Source: Diadema setosum (lineage: Eukaryota > Echinodermata > Echinoidea > Diadematoida > Diadematidae). Taken from it: 64,000 nucleotides of DNA. The stretch lies in NCBI RefSeq assembly GCF_964275005.1, contig NC_092686.1, positions 45,382,333 through 45,446,332 on the forward strand, read 5' to 3'. The notes beneath the pieces were generated by a model. That model saw only the letters and a list, made by a program, of their open reading frames with translations, did not search any database and had not been told where the DNA came from. Below are positions 44,690 to 56,543 of the stretch, piece after piece. Made by a program: the position numbers and the translations under genes. The number at the start of each line of letters is the position of its first letter. The stretch's first letter is position 1.

Positions 44690-45636
44690 TTAAAAGTATT
44701 ATTTACCATTAGCAATGATACAAAAACCCGGCTTTAGTGCTTCAAAATAGTTCTAAAATGTGAGATAGGGATAGAAACAAAACACGTACAAATTTGAAAC
44801 AATATAATCAATGTTAAAGGACAAGTCCACCTTCATATACATGAGGATTGAATGAAAGCAACAATATTAGTTGAGCACATCAGTGAAAGTTTGGGGAAAA
44901 TCGGACAATCCGTTCAAAAGTTATGAATTTTTAAAGTATCTGCGCAGTCACTGCTGGATGAGAAGACTACTACAATGTATGATGTCATATGCGTACAACA
45001 ACATAAAGAAACAAAGACAATTTCACAAAACTTCTCTTTTTGAATAAAGTGCAAATTTCTTCGACTTGTTACTGACATATAATTGTTAAGGGTAATATTA
45101 TTCCCCTTGCCTTCTGAAAGAGAGAAGTCAAGTGTTCTTTTTTATGCGAGAAGAGTGAAAATATGTTGAATTTCCTTTATTCTTTCTTTATATCGTTGTA
45201 CACATGTGACATCACAAGCTATAGTAGTCTTCTCATCCAGCCATGACTGAGCAGAAACTTCAAAAATTCATAACTTTTGAACGGATTGTCCGATTTTCCT
45301 CAAACTCTCATTGATGTGTTCTACTAATATTGCTGCATTCACTCCACCCACATGTCTAATGAAGGTGGACTTGTCCTTTAAGTATTGTTTAATTGTACAA
45401 AATGTGAACAATAGTTATACTGAATTTTATTTCTAGACGAAACCGTCTACAGTTATTTTTTTTTTTTTGGGGGGGGGGGAATGATGATATCTATTTATAT
45501 TCTAGGCTTTATTACGATTCTGTTTAATATGATAGGATGTTTTATGATACAACTGACCTACATAATATGCATAAAAAGTGATAACTCAAAACATTTTTAA
45601 ATCACTGCTCCCAATGGTTAAAGGTACCTGTAAAGG
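44690..45636. mobile_element. MITE family 4, third copy, split by MITE family 3
   Basis: The two parts (44690-44817 and 45382-45636) align with the first third and the rest of 30247-30615. The interruption is the 44814-45381 element. Confidence 0.88.
44814..45381. mobile_element. MITE family 3, complete copy
   Basis: TTAAAGGACAAGTCCACCTT and its inverse at the far end. The uninterrupted site in 30247-30615 reads GTTAAATATTG; here it reads GTTAA...TTAAGTATTG. That fits a TTAA (piggyBac-like) or TA target duplication. 568 bp, no coding capacity. Confidence 0.92.
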
Positions 45637-46205
45637 TGCTCCCATAGTGACGCTCGTCTGAAAGTTGCAAAGTTGCACCCGAAAACATACCTCCATTGTG
45701 ACATTATAGTAAAGCTGCAAACCTGAACCTATTTTTTTTTCTTTTTAGAGTGTAGAGAAGAAGATTTTTAAGGATTCTAACTATTCCTTACGATGAATGA
45801 TCGCTGTAGCTCACTTGAGCCACTCGATGACCTATACGTGGTCCATGCTTGAGCCCAGTTAAGCTGAAAAAAAAAAACCCGTTATGTTGTAATGGACTGT
45901 ATATCTTTGTTATTGCTGTCATTTGTGTTTTTTATGATGTATAAAGAAAGAATATCTGTTATCTACATCCTTTGTTGATTACTTGTGACCTGGCAGAATT
46001 TTCAAAGGCTCACTACTGTTGTCAGTTATAACTTTTAAATAATCTGCCACATAAGTTAGGATATTAAAACTCATGATACTTTTATTTCAGTGGATTTGAT
46101 TCATTCAACATGTCCCCTCGAATCTTTCTCCAATACAACATATTGTATAAATATTTGAAGATGCTTATTCATGAACAAAGTGATCATTTCAGAATAATCC
46201 CCCTA
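45637..46205. other. unit C sequence homologous to 30860-31360
   Basis: Upstream intron-like DNA. 45900-46140 matches 31080-31350. Nothing coding seen. Confidence 0.55.
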
Positions 46206-46430
46206 GAACCTGGGCCCTATTTCACAAAGTATGTCTAGAAACTCTTCCTGGAATGGCAACTTTCCATATCCACAAGTAACAGCCTATTAGGAAGCTGAAT
46301 TCTTGTCGTTATCATGACAATTGCATTCCAGGAAGAATTTCATTTCATTTCATTTCATTTATTTATTTCAACACGGCACATGATTCAGCCAGACGGCTGT
46401 TCTTCCTCATGTCCGTGCATCATGAGGTAA
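46206..46430 (-). mobile_element. LINE 3' end with (AAATG)n tail, beside a GGGCCC-type repeat
   Basis: On the minus strand 'GAACAGCCGTCTGGCTGAAT' is followed by AATAAATAAATG and repeats of AAATG (46335-46375). This is the usual 3' untranslated end of a CR1-like LINE. To its left (46206-46330) is a GGGCCCTATTTCACAAAG repeat. Confidence 0.55.
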
Positions 46431-46889
46431 AAATGACATACTTTTTTTAATGGGTACCATATCAATTTTTTTTTTTAATGGAATGGGGCCCTGATTGATA
46501 AAGATGAGCTCCTTCGCGAAGTGTTCATGTAGTCTGCTTATTTGGACATGCGGCAATGGGCGGGAAAGGAAAAGATGCGGAGGTGGAGAAAACGAGGTGG
46601 GGGGGTATCGATCTCTTACCGGCTGTCGCGACCATTGTAAAATTGATCACTAATTTCACTTAGTCAACCGATCAATCCCCCTCTCTTTCCACATTATGTG
46701 GAGATGGGAGTTTCAGCCTCAGGTACTGCGCAAGAACCTCTTCATTTATTAATCGGAATGTATACAACGTATACTTGCATCGCATAACTATAAAAACACA
46801 CAAAAAAAAAAACGAACACTGGAATAAAACGACGACAACATACAACCCAGTGACAGGCTTCAAGGCACGCTATTTAGAAACTGAGCGGG
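46431..46889. other. unit C sequence homologous to 31540-32230
   Basis: The match includes CCCAGTGACAGGCTT and the block just before the LINE insertion. No gene seen. Confidence 0.5.
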
Positions 46890-46909
46890 CCTACGAAAAC
46901 ATATTCACT

Positions 46910-47762
46910 TATGAATACGAATATGGGATGGGGAAATTGCGGTTCTACCAAAATAAAATCTTTAAATTACAAAAGAAAGTCATACGTATTTGTACTTGAT
47001 CGCATTTCGTAGCTCATACTGATTCTTCATGAACTTAAAACATTAAAGGTTACAGATTTGAATATTATTTAAGTAGCAGTAATAATGTTTAAATATATTC
47101 ATGATCAACTTCCGTCTTTTTTCAATAACATGTTAAGGTTTAATACTTCTGTCCATTCGCACCCTACTCGTATATGCAGAAAATTCCATCTTTTGAATCC
47201 CAAATCATTAGTGACACACAAATCTATCAGACATTTGGGTCCGGACATTTGGAATTATCTCCCGGACAACATAAATCCTTACCCAACTATTTATTCTTTG
47301 AAGGCTTCACTAAAGTCGTATTTGATACAATCATATTCTCCCCACTCATTACGTTTAGATAACAAATACGTATGGTGAATGATTGTTAATTTTATTCAAT
47401 CTCTGTATTCTACCTTCAATTGCATTTTGCACCCACTCCTGCACCCACCTTATTACTTAATCTCCTCCTCCTCCTCCTCCTCCTCCTCAGTCCTTTTATG
47501 AGGCCCGGCGGTCTCCTGCATTCAATTTTCTCTTTGATTTACTGAAAAAAAACCCCGTATTACTTATTTTATGTTTCTGTGTATGTAGACTGCTCAATGC
47601 GATTGCTTATGCGTATCTATTCACTTGCTATTTGTGTACTGTTATCGTTTTATTTCACTGCACTTGCTATTCCTTTTCTATGTGCTTTTGAAATTAATAT
47701 TCAATTCGTATCCGATTGACTGCGGAAATAAATCAAATCAAATCAAATCAGATCAAATCAAA
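46910..47762 (+). mobile_element. LINE 3' part with (AAATC)n tail
   Basis: The end of an RT ORF is legible: KIFKLQKKVIRICT, then MFKYIHDQLPSFFNN, then IRHLGPDIWNYLPDNI and SLKASLKSYL. About 350 bp of 3' sequence and an (AAATC)n tail (47726-47760) follow. In unit B the matching site is empty (CTACGAAAACATTATCATTTA at 32399-32420 runs on to GACAATACCACTGTT), so it inserted after the B/C duplication. It is 5'-truncated. Confidence 0.85.
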
Positions 47763-48362
47763 AAAGAGATATGAGGCCATTACAATACCACTGTTTAACG
47801 GAATAACACTCTTTGTACATTGTCACAGGCAATTCTGAAGGGCACAGGAAATACGAATCATGGACGGTGCCACTGCACTCTTTTTAGTTTCAGTTTCATT
47901 TTGTTTTCACAAACATTCACTTAGTTAGCATTTACACATACACGACATGGGAACATGCATGTACATATAGTACGATGTATAGGAGTACAAAAGTCGAAGC
48001 AGGTTCCTACATTGAAGGCTGTGAGGGACCTAGATTAGATACAAATTTTGCTGAACATGGTCCCTTAGGAAGTGACGTACTTCAAAAGGTAGGGCTGGCC
48101 CAGGGGTGAGAAACCAAGTGGGAAGTGAGGAAGGAAGAAAAAAGGATTACCCGCTTAATAGATGATAGAGAGTAGGGACAGTTATAGCATTGTGAACTTT
48201 AGCAAGTTATTCTTTGCTACAAGTGATACTGCAATACATATATGACTTGGTGGGAATATTTCCATCTGAGTCAAACAAGCCGACAATTATGTCGTAAATC
48301 TCATTGTACATTTCCATTATGTAATTATGGTTAGAGAGTTGTGACAGATATAGGATATTCAC

Positions 48363-48570
48363 CAGAAAGTGCATGGGGGTCATCCCACGAGACTGACACC
48401 CATGAGTCATACAGCCCACGAGTTCGACAGATACAACACGGGGTTTAATGTGTCGGTCTCATGAGCCTTGTTTGCTTAGTGTCGAACTCATGGGTTGTAT
48501 GATTCGTGGGCTGTATAACTCGTGAGCTGTATAACTCGCGGGTGTCGGTCTCGTGGCGTGCATCCGGTGC
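48363..48570. repeat. foldback repeat of shuffled 'GTCGGTCTCGTGG' words
   Basis: Words such as CCACGAG, TGTCGGTCTC, CTGTATAACTCGTG and CCCATGAGTCATACAGCCCA recur in direct and inverted order. The outer parts form an inverted pair (CCACGAGACTGACACCC and GGGTGTCGGTCTCGTGG). It lies in the 3' part of the decayed LINE. Confidence 0.8.
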
Positions 48571-49739
48571 ATGTTTCTCATTATTAAATGGCAAGACAAT
48601 TGGCTACATAACTGTGAGTACAAAACACACACATAAACCATCAAAGGTCGCATATCATCAATCGACATAGGATGCTATACACGAGATATTTTCTTTTTTT
48701 AAGTCCCTGCTTGAATACAGATAAGCTGGGGACAGATTTAACATCGATTGGCAAAGTAGTCCAAAGCTTTAATATATAGGATCAGAATAGATAAGAATTT
48801 TTTGCCAGCATGGAGCGCGTACGAGGTATATGGTACAAGTTTTGATGACGAGTGGAGTGATTATGAACATATTGTTTTTTCATATATAAAACTAAAGGGA
48901 AAGTTGCGGATTCATTTATGTGGGTATGAAACATCAAGGATCCAAGATGAAGAAGATGCAAGTAATATATGTATTTCAATTATTTGTTTAAAAAAAAAAT
49001 ATATATATATATATATATACAAGTATATTTCTGTATGTTTGAAGTGTGTGAACAGCAGTCCGGATTAAAAACAGATAGAAGAGCCATCTTTTGTATCTTT
49101 AAAATCCTATCAATACATAACATTTGGAGCTGATTCCAAACAAGCAGCTCATAGTTTAAACATGACATTATCAATGTACTATAAAACATGAATAAGGTAT
49201 TGGATGGGTTTAAAGACTTCAGTTTATGAATAATTATAGTACCAGCATTCCTGGATGATAACTTTACTATGATATCTGTGTGTGTCTTCCAGGACAAATT
49301 CTTATTTTGTCCTAATAATCATTCCAAGAAATTTGGAAGAATCAACCATGGTTATTTCGATAACATCAATATTTACAGAAGGTAAATTGGTGCCGCATTG
49401 ACTGAAAAAACCCAAACATATATACTGTTTATAATTACCATGATTACACATAGAAAGATTTAGTGACATTTTGTTAGCTTATGCACATTCCAGAACATTG
49501 TCGTCAGTTTAGAATGCAAAGTATTTAGAAATGCAGTACAGTTCTGGTGAGAAGGAATTACTAGTACTCTATATTGCCATTTAATAGCAAAAGGATGGAT
49601 GAGAGCAAATTACTTGATTTTCGAAAGTCATTTACAAACAGCATGAACAACAGTGGACTAAGGAGTGATCCCTGTGGTACACCACATATTGTGATAGGCT
49701 TTATGTAAGGTTTGTGGCCGTTTAGGGATGATATAGTAT

Positions 49740-49885
49740 CGGTTCTTCTCTTAGAATCATATGCTCTTTCATAAAAATTATGTCATAAGAGGTTTCTCGT
49801 TATCTCTGAAAGTTATTATCAAAGCAACGTTGGAAACCTTAAGCCCCATCTCAAATGAAATTGTACCATCCCTTTAACCGGCTGA
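49740..49885. mobile_element. MITE family 1, right-end fragment inside the LINE
   Basis: Matches the outer part of family 1 (ATATGCTCTTTCATA, AAGAGGTTTCTCGTTATCTC, ACCATCCCTTTAAC). The internal inverted half is missing. Confidence 0.75.
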
Positions 49886-50647
49886 GGACGGGCTGATTTT
49901 GCTACAACGCCTCGTTTCCCATAAACACCTGCCCCTGCTCGAGACTCGTCCTCAATGAGTCAACGACAAACTGGCTTCTATTTTGCAGATTTAACTCTCA
50001 AACAAATTAATGATTGACATCTTGAATTATTTCTAATAAAGAATATATCATGATTAACGGTATCAAAGAATTTTGAAAAATCTATTTAAAAAGATGAATG
50101 AAAAATAAAATATCAATGGACCGAGTGACTGTGTTTACAGGTTTCAAAATGTCATAGACAGTTCTGCATCTCTTTCGAAAACCAAACTGAGATTCACATA
50201 GGGTCCCTATGGGGGTTTGCCCTTAAAAGATACAAACACGAGAACAAGCCACCTTTTCCAATAATTTTAAGAATGTAGGGAGGAGAGAGATTGGTCTGTA
50301 ATTTGTTAATGATTCTTCAGGGTGTCCCTTTATAACTTTAGTAATTTTCATCTTATCAGGAACAACCAGTGCTAAGTGACAGGTTAAATACGTGTACACA
50401 AGAGGCTCAGCTATATTTCAGAAAGCATATGTTTTGAAGAAAATTTGTCTCATCATAATATCCAGGGTTTTTCTTGATATCGGTTAGAAAAGTTCAGTTA
50501 CGTTATATCGTTTGAAATAAAAAGGATCCTATACTGTGCTTTAAATACCAAAAGACTATAATCACTATTAACTTCGATATGCGTTTGGTGTGCCATTAGT
50601 GATAATAAAAGACGCCCTACGACCCATGTAGTGAGAAGTATACTCAC

Positions 50648-51060
50648 AATATGAGGAAGATACACTCTGTACGCTACTTTCAGACGTAGGCCGATCATGC
50701 ATATCTAGCTGTGCAGGGGGCACAACCACAACAGAAACCTGTCCCATGATCCGGAAACCAATTGTGCTTTAAAGGACCAACAGTGGCCTGCAAATGTTAC
50801 AAGTACATTGTACGTGCCTCTCATTCGTGCACCTTCACCAACATACTGTAGTACACGAATATAATGGCGTCCCTCAGGAACCGACAATCCCCATCTAGTG
50901 TTCGTTTACCTGTAGTCTCGCTCAATTCTGAACGTATATAACTCTCGTTTGTTGGAGGACAGGCGACAGCACCAGGCATGTAGTATGTATCATTCCATGT
51001 CGGGTGTCCGGTCTGACATGCTGCATGTACTGCTAATTCTCTGAAAATCTATCGTTACGC
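50648..51060 (-). promoter_or_regulatory. putative promoter and noncoding first exon of gene C
   Basis: Conserved with 32879-33310. The donor ATATT|GTGAGTATAC is at 50647-50646. Shared landmarks on the minus strand: CACGAATGAGAGGCAC, an ATTGG box followed by TTTCCGGATCATGGGA (TTTCAGGATCACGGGA in B), TTCTGTTGTGGT and CGTCTGAAAGTA. It would splice to the CCTATTCCTCAG site near 44460. Inferred from conservation only. Confidence 0.5.
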
Positions 51061-51078
51061 AGTATAGGGGTGTACGTT

Positions 51079-51214
<136 letters not shown>

Positions 51215-51516
51215 TACATATCTCTATACTAAAATATTGATATATATCATGTATGTATATTATATATGGTCCAAATGAATAAGTGTATCACTTCTAAACA
51301 TCTTCTTTTTTTTTCAGTGTAAAGAACTAAGTTTATCCTCATGTAATTAAGTCTAGATACTTGGAAATCCAACAGTAAATATTTCCTAGATTATTTTTCA
51401 CATTTCCTGACGAGCCCGATATGAATACTTTATGGAACAGCTAATACGTACTTGCATGCACATTATAAACATACGTGCAATGTTTTGTAACACACACACG
51501 CATTATTATGAATATA

Positions 51517-51522
51517 CATATA

Positions 51523-51573
<51 letters not shown>

Positions 51574-51701
51574 CACATAGAACATATTGTTCTGTCCGGT
51601 TGCTTCACAACCAGACACACGTATGTGTTACACAGCTGTGTAGATTGCATTATAAAAAGAAATCTTAAGATTTTATTTGTCATCTGAATACGCAAGCTTT
51701 C

Positions 51702-51735
<34 letters not shown>
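51517..51735. repeat. (TA)n and (CT)n microsatellites
   Basis: (TA)n at about 51517-51571 and (CT)n at about 51704-51735. The sequence between them is homologous to 33850-34000 in unit B. Another (TA)n is at 52097-52152. Confidence 0.95.
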
Positions 51736-51739
<4 letters not shown>

Positions 51740-52098
51740 CGAGTACCTGATCATTTTGATTTGCCATCATTGCATGATGCAACGCTTTCATCATCTCTGT
51801 GAGCTGTCATTGAAGTTTGCAGTACGATATTAGGCCTATTGGCTTCATTTGATAGAATTCAATGCAATACTTCTATTCACCTTGCAGTGCACATACCATG
51901 ATAATATGAAACATATAAAATATAGATATATCACGTACGATATTGGAAGCATACAAAATAAGATGCAGTGACAAGAGACTAGGGCTCCAGTAAACATTTC
52001 TGTATACACTGTATACCGAAGATTTGTGGGCGGTAAATTTAAGAAAATTATTAACTACTCTTGACACACATTCAAGTCAATACTGTATACATTAATAA

Positions 52099-52154
<56 letters not shown>

Positions 52155-52382
52155 ATTACATTAATTCACGTTGTTAATAAAACATACCATTTGAGATTTC
52201 CATGGAGTCATACACTTTCACAAAACAGCGATAAATTCGTCACAACCATCTTATTATAAATTTTAGCAGACGATGATTATCATGATATCCTTCACTAGTT
52301 TTTCCATTGATCTGTACTTTTATCTATTTGAAACGTGCTTTTGCCTATTGCATGTAATCAGTAATAGTTGGTCGTGTCAGCA

Positions 52383-52605
52383 GGGTAAAACTATTGTAGT
52401 TTTGTATTAGCGTAGTTACCATGTCACCTATAGGGCTTAAGGGCTTATAGTTGCTAATCTATATTAAACATAACTTTTGTGATTTTTTTTTACGGCGTAA
52501 AACTATTGTAGTTTTGTGTTAGCATAGTTATCATGTCACTTAGGGCTTAAATAGTTGCTAATCTATATTTGTATATTAAACATAACTTTTGTGATTTTTT
52601 TTTGC
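52383..52605. repeat. about 112-bp direct tandem duplication
   Basis: GTAAAACTATTGTAGTTTTG to AACTTTTGTGATTTTTTTTT occurs at 52385-52493 and again at 52497-52605 with few differences. Confidence 0.92.
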
Positions 52606-52609
52606 GGTG

Positions 52610-53159
52610 GGTTTAGAATAATTGTAAGTTAATGACATCTTTTCTAATTAGCGTGTGTGGTTTAACACCGTTGATAACACGATTTACTTACTGCACGTCT
52701 GATAATGACGGAACCTCTACTACAGTACATTGTCCGATTTACAGTATTTATTTTAGTTAACCTGAACATGATGGTGAGTTAAAGTACTCAAATACTGTCT
52801 ATAAAGAAATGGGTAATGCCCTTGTATTGACAAGTTTTGAAGAGAAGGAGCGAGGGTGTCGAAATTTATGCCGACCTTGGTCCATACCCTGGACGAATAC
52901 AACAGCACGAAGAGTCTTGCTGATCTCGATACATTGATGCTGTGACGTCAGAGATGGTTGATGATATTTTACCATTGAGAATATAATACATCTTTAGCTA
53001 TACTCATTACATTCTGTAGATTGGGGAATATGGATTACCGTCTAGAAAATTTAACGTAATCAGACGCATTGCCGTTAGTCCTGCATGACATCATCAACGC
53101 ATCACCAATGCGTATAGACATTTGATAGATAGATCATGTTGAAGGATGATCATACCGTT
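52610..53159. other. no gene or recognised element
   Basis: Spacer to the left of (3' to) the orphan module. Nothing recognised. Confidence 0.5.
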
Positions 53160-53478
53160 CTAATTCGCACTGTATAGACGCCTGGTTAGATCAATGGATC
53201 TGACAGCATAATTCACCCAGAAATGCCAGGGAGCTGACCACCAAGGACAGAGGTACCAACGGCGAGGTCCGTCGGGATCAGTTTGGGCGCTTGATCTGTT
53301 GCCACGGACAACGTGCCACGCCCAACTTGCGAGAGAAACCTGGATCCCGCGACAAAGCATTGTGAACATCCCGCTACGAGCTATGAACTCCAGCAAAAAC
53401 GCTGCTATCACAGGAGCTGTGATATCTAGCACCGTATTTAGTGATACAGCAAGACGCTCCATGCTTTGTTTAACCGAT
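53160..53478 (-). CDS. orphan C-terminal membrane module of the gene A-D family
   Basis: The 100-residue open frame (53160-53462, with a few more open codons to 53478) has a hydrophobic segment, then WAWHVVRGNRSSAQ and WYLCPWWSAPWHFWVNYA. This lines up with WLWHGIRGNRARAK and WYTVPFWKAPYSFFWHY of gene D, and more weakly with A and B. I found no alpha/beta part or first exon upstream to 61 kb. It could be the last exon of a gene with an unseen start, or a relic. The first methionine may not be a real start, because an acceptor such as AACAAAG at 53463-53469 is possible. Confidence 0.5.
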
Positions 53479-53479
53479 G

Positions 53480-54309
53480 ATTAGAATGCGCCTCCAAATG
53501 TTGTTGTTGATGGCGGTGGTGGTGATGATGTCGTTATTGACAAAGCAGTGATGGTAGTGGTAGCAGTTGGCGTAATTTCAAGTGTAGATATTCATCGCTG
53601 TCTTTGTCTGCTTTCTGCAAATCAGGCTGAAATGTAAAAGGATGTGACACATAGTCCTGTTTATGAGTAGGGGAGATGGGTATTGCAAGCTCATGCGACT
53701 AAATGGACGCCCAGTGAGTCATACGCTGCAAGTGTTTTCAACATTCGTCTCTCTTTTTCTTTTTGTTACATGTTTTCTTTACTAGTCCTGATATTTTAGG
53801 AGAGAAGGTCAAGTTAATATTATCTCTCACCAGCATAATTGTGCGCAGTGCATTTAGAATCGACGTCTTGTCCTTTGTTGTATAAAAGAGATCTGTATAC
53901 TTCACACAAAAAGAAGTTTCAGTCAAAGTGCAACGAAGCATTACCTATGGATATTTAACGTATCGTGAAATTCTAACCTCTAAAACGCACTACATCATGA
54001 ATACAATTACCGTATAATTGTAGAAAAGGGATTTTTTTTTTTTCATCGACAAAGAGGATGTGTAGGCATATACAGCTGTGTCTTGAGGTCTTTCACAGTT
54101 GCGTCATGTTCCGCCAGCGTTTATGAGCAAGATCAATCAGGAAAGATATCGACCGAACGTGAGATGAGAGAAATAAGCATTTTGTTTAGGGGGAACAGAA
54201 ACATTTCTTTGGAAAGAAATTGTAAATGAAAATCAGATGAAAATTACTACTTTTGATTGAGGTTCCATTAAGAGTAAACTTAATGATCTAATCCAAATGG
54301 CTAAACAAA

Positions 54310-54350
<41 letters not shown>

Positions 54351-56374
54351 CCATTACCTGAGTGAGGAATGCAGCGCCCCCGTGCAGGAACCGTTCTTCT
54401 ATATTTGTTTATTTGATGGCTTCTTTGTTCCGCTGTTCTGTATTTCAACACTTTCAAGAGTTGCATAATTGAGAACACCTGACACATTGTACACCGGATT
54501 GCACACAGGCTTAGAAGTCATAGAGGAGGAAGATGCAGGTGTTGAGTATGTACGTAGAAATAATACTACGATCTACCGTAATCTGCTATCTACACGTTCT
54601 TTCATGTTATTTAAGAAAAAAAACAACCGATACTAACAGACATGTTCTAGCATGTTGCTTGTCTTGGCTTTCAATGTACCCTAATGTTCATGTTATCTTA
54701 CTTGGTCAAATTCCGATCTCCAGTTTCTCAGCACCTTTAAAGAGGAATTACTGTCTGTCTACACGCTGGTAGAAGATGGGATGACGGGTCAGGTAAGAAG
54801 GAACCCTACTTGTTAGATAACTCTAGAATTTGACTCAATGGACAATGCATTCGCGACCTCTGACAGCTTCTTATGGTTCCTTTGAGATGTCTATGACCAT
54901 ATCATTACCTTTCTTCATTGTTGTTCGCGTCTTTGTCCCCATACTGTTTCGCTATTGGAGATTTTAATAATCACCATTATCAATTTTTATTTTCTATATT
55001 TCTTTTTTTACTGATCCAAGTTGTAAGAAAAAAAATCAAGGTCAGTTTTCATCTTAAACCTGTTAACAAGATTTTACATGAACTAGAAGGCTTTATTCCA
55101 ATACCAGATATTGCAGCCAAGAGCTGTTTGCGATTCTTACAGAGTACAATTGAATATCGACAATCGTTATACATGGATATATATATATATATATATATAA
55201 TATATATATATTTATCTATTTATCTATTTATTTATTTATTTATTTATGTATTTATTTATAACATAATTACATGCATAAATACTCACAAACACACTCAAAC
55301 CCTCTTTGAAAATTCAATACTACCCGTTTTGAAACAATAATTATGCCCATAGTGTGCATTAGAAGTGATACATGATATATTAGAAAGGATATGTACATTG
55401 TCACGATATTTGAAAGACAAAACGCTTCTTGAAATGTACTTGACACTTGGACACTGTGCACTTTGTTCCCACATCAATTTACTTAGTGTGGCAAAGTTCT
55501 GATAATGCATATCTACTATATCAAAAATAACCCCACTAATAAATAAAAGGGTTTCAAGGAAATTTACCCTGGGCAGGAATTGATTTAGTGCCATTGTATC
55601 AAAGTCTAGCGTTATTACAAATCAGACGATATGCATTAGTACAAGTATTATAATGATCGTCTATACTTTGCATTGCCATAAACAGAATGAGTCCAGTGTT
55701 GACGTTCTTCATCTAAAAGTAATAAAACCAAGCAAAATAAAAAGATATACGTGCCTGGTGCGTATGTTTCGTCTTTCCATACTATTTTATACAGTCATTC
55801 CCAGGATTTCAAAATGTTCTCTTCCCTTTGAGCCGTTTTCTGGTCTCACACCATTTATTCATTTTGGCTGCGGAAAAATATCTAAATCGCTTAATTTATA
55901 ACTAATTCTTCCAATCAGCTACACATTCTAAACGATAGAAGCCATAGCTGCGCTGATCCCTAACCTCTATCTGGGTAAATATATATGTTCTTGCTGAAAA
56001 TTTGCAAATACATTATATCAAATCAATAAATTTGACCAGTTCTATCTAAACATTCTCCAATATGAAGGACATGGAGTGAAATTCAGAGCTGCCAAAATGA
56101 CAACAAAATTATGATTTTTGCAGCAAATAATGCAGCAACTTCCCCTGCACTTGTTAGTTTCCCTCAAAGGAAACGTACATGTTGAAATACATTGTATGCA
56201 GTAAGGTTTCCCCTGCCATGCACGTAACCACCAAAATAAATATAGATTCTTTAGGCATGGGTTAAATAAATTTGACAAAACTTCAGAGAAAACGATGCTG
56301 ACAAACTTTTGCAGCTCTAATTCTATCACTTACTCCTCCATATCATCCCCTTCTCTTCCGCTTATCATTTGTAG
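53480..56374. other. no gene; microsatellites
   Basis: (CA)n at about 54311-54346 and TA/TTTA-rich runs at 55168-55260. Open frames here are low-complexity or unrecognisable. Confidence 0.5.
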
Positions 56375-56543
56375 CAGTGGCGGATCCAGAGGGGGCGCAA
56401 CCGGCGCGCGCCCCCCCCCCCTTATTTTTCCTAAGAAACAAAAGAAATAAAAAGAAGAAAATGAAATGAAACCCGGAAGTGCATGGCACCAGAAATTATA
56501 GTTGCGCCCCCCCCCCCTTACAGAATTCCTGGATCCGCCCCTG
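56375..56543. mobile_element. CAGTGGCGGATCC-type TIR element
   Basis: Left end CAGTGGCGGATCCAGAGGGG and inverted right end CAGGGGCGGATCCAGGAATT. TTTGTAG lies directly outside both ends, a likely target duplication of 7 bp or a decayed 8. Short A-rich core, no ORF. Confidence 0.85.

Larger units (their letters stand above)
47900..50450 (-). mobile_element. LINE with recognisable reverse transcriptase, decayed
   Basis: Minus strand, in order: NYRPISLLPTFLKLLEKVA, QFGFRKRCRTVYDI, IDFSKFFDTVNHDI, then CGVPQGSLLSPLLFMLFVND (RT motif near 49600-49700), SSKFLGMI, SWKTHTDIIVKL, LKSLNPSNTLFMFYSTLIMS and, at the end, LWTTLPIDVKSVPSLSVFKQ. This is the RT and C-terminal part of a CR1/L2-type element. 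It has many breaks, a MITE piece at 49740-49885 and another repeat at 48363-48570. Unit B lacks it (about 32700-32740), so it too is unit-C specific. Confidence 0.85.

Noticed and set aside
47461-47490. (CTC)n run as a regulatory element
   Set aside because: A simple trinucleotide repeat in the 3' sequence of a LINE.
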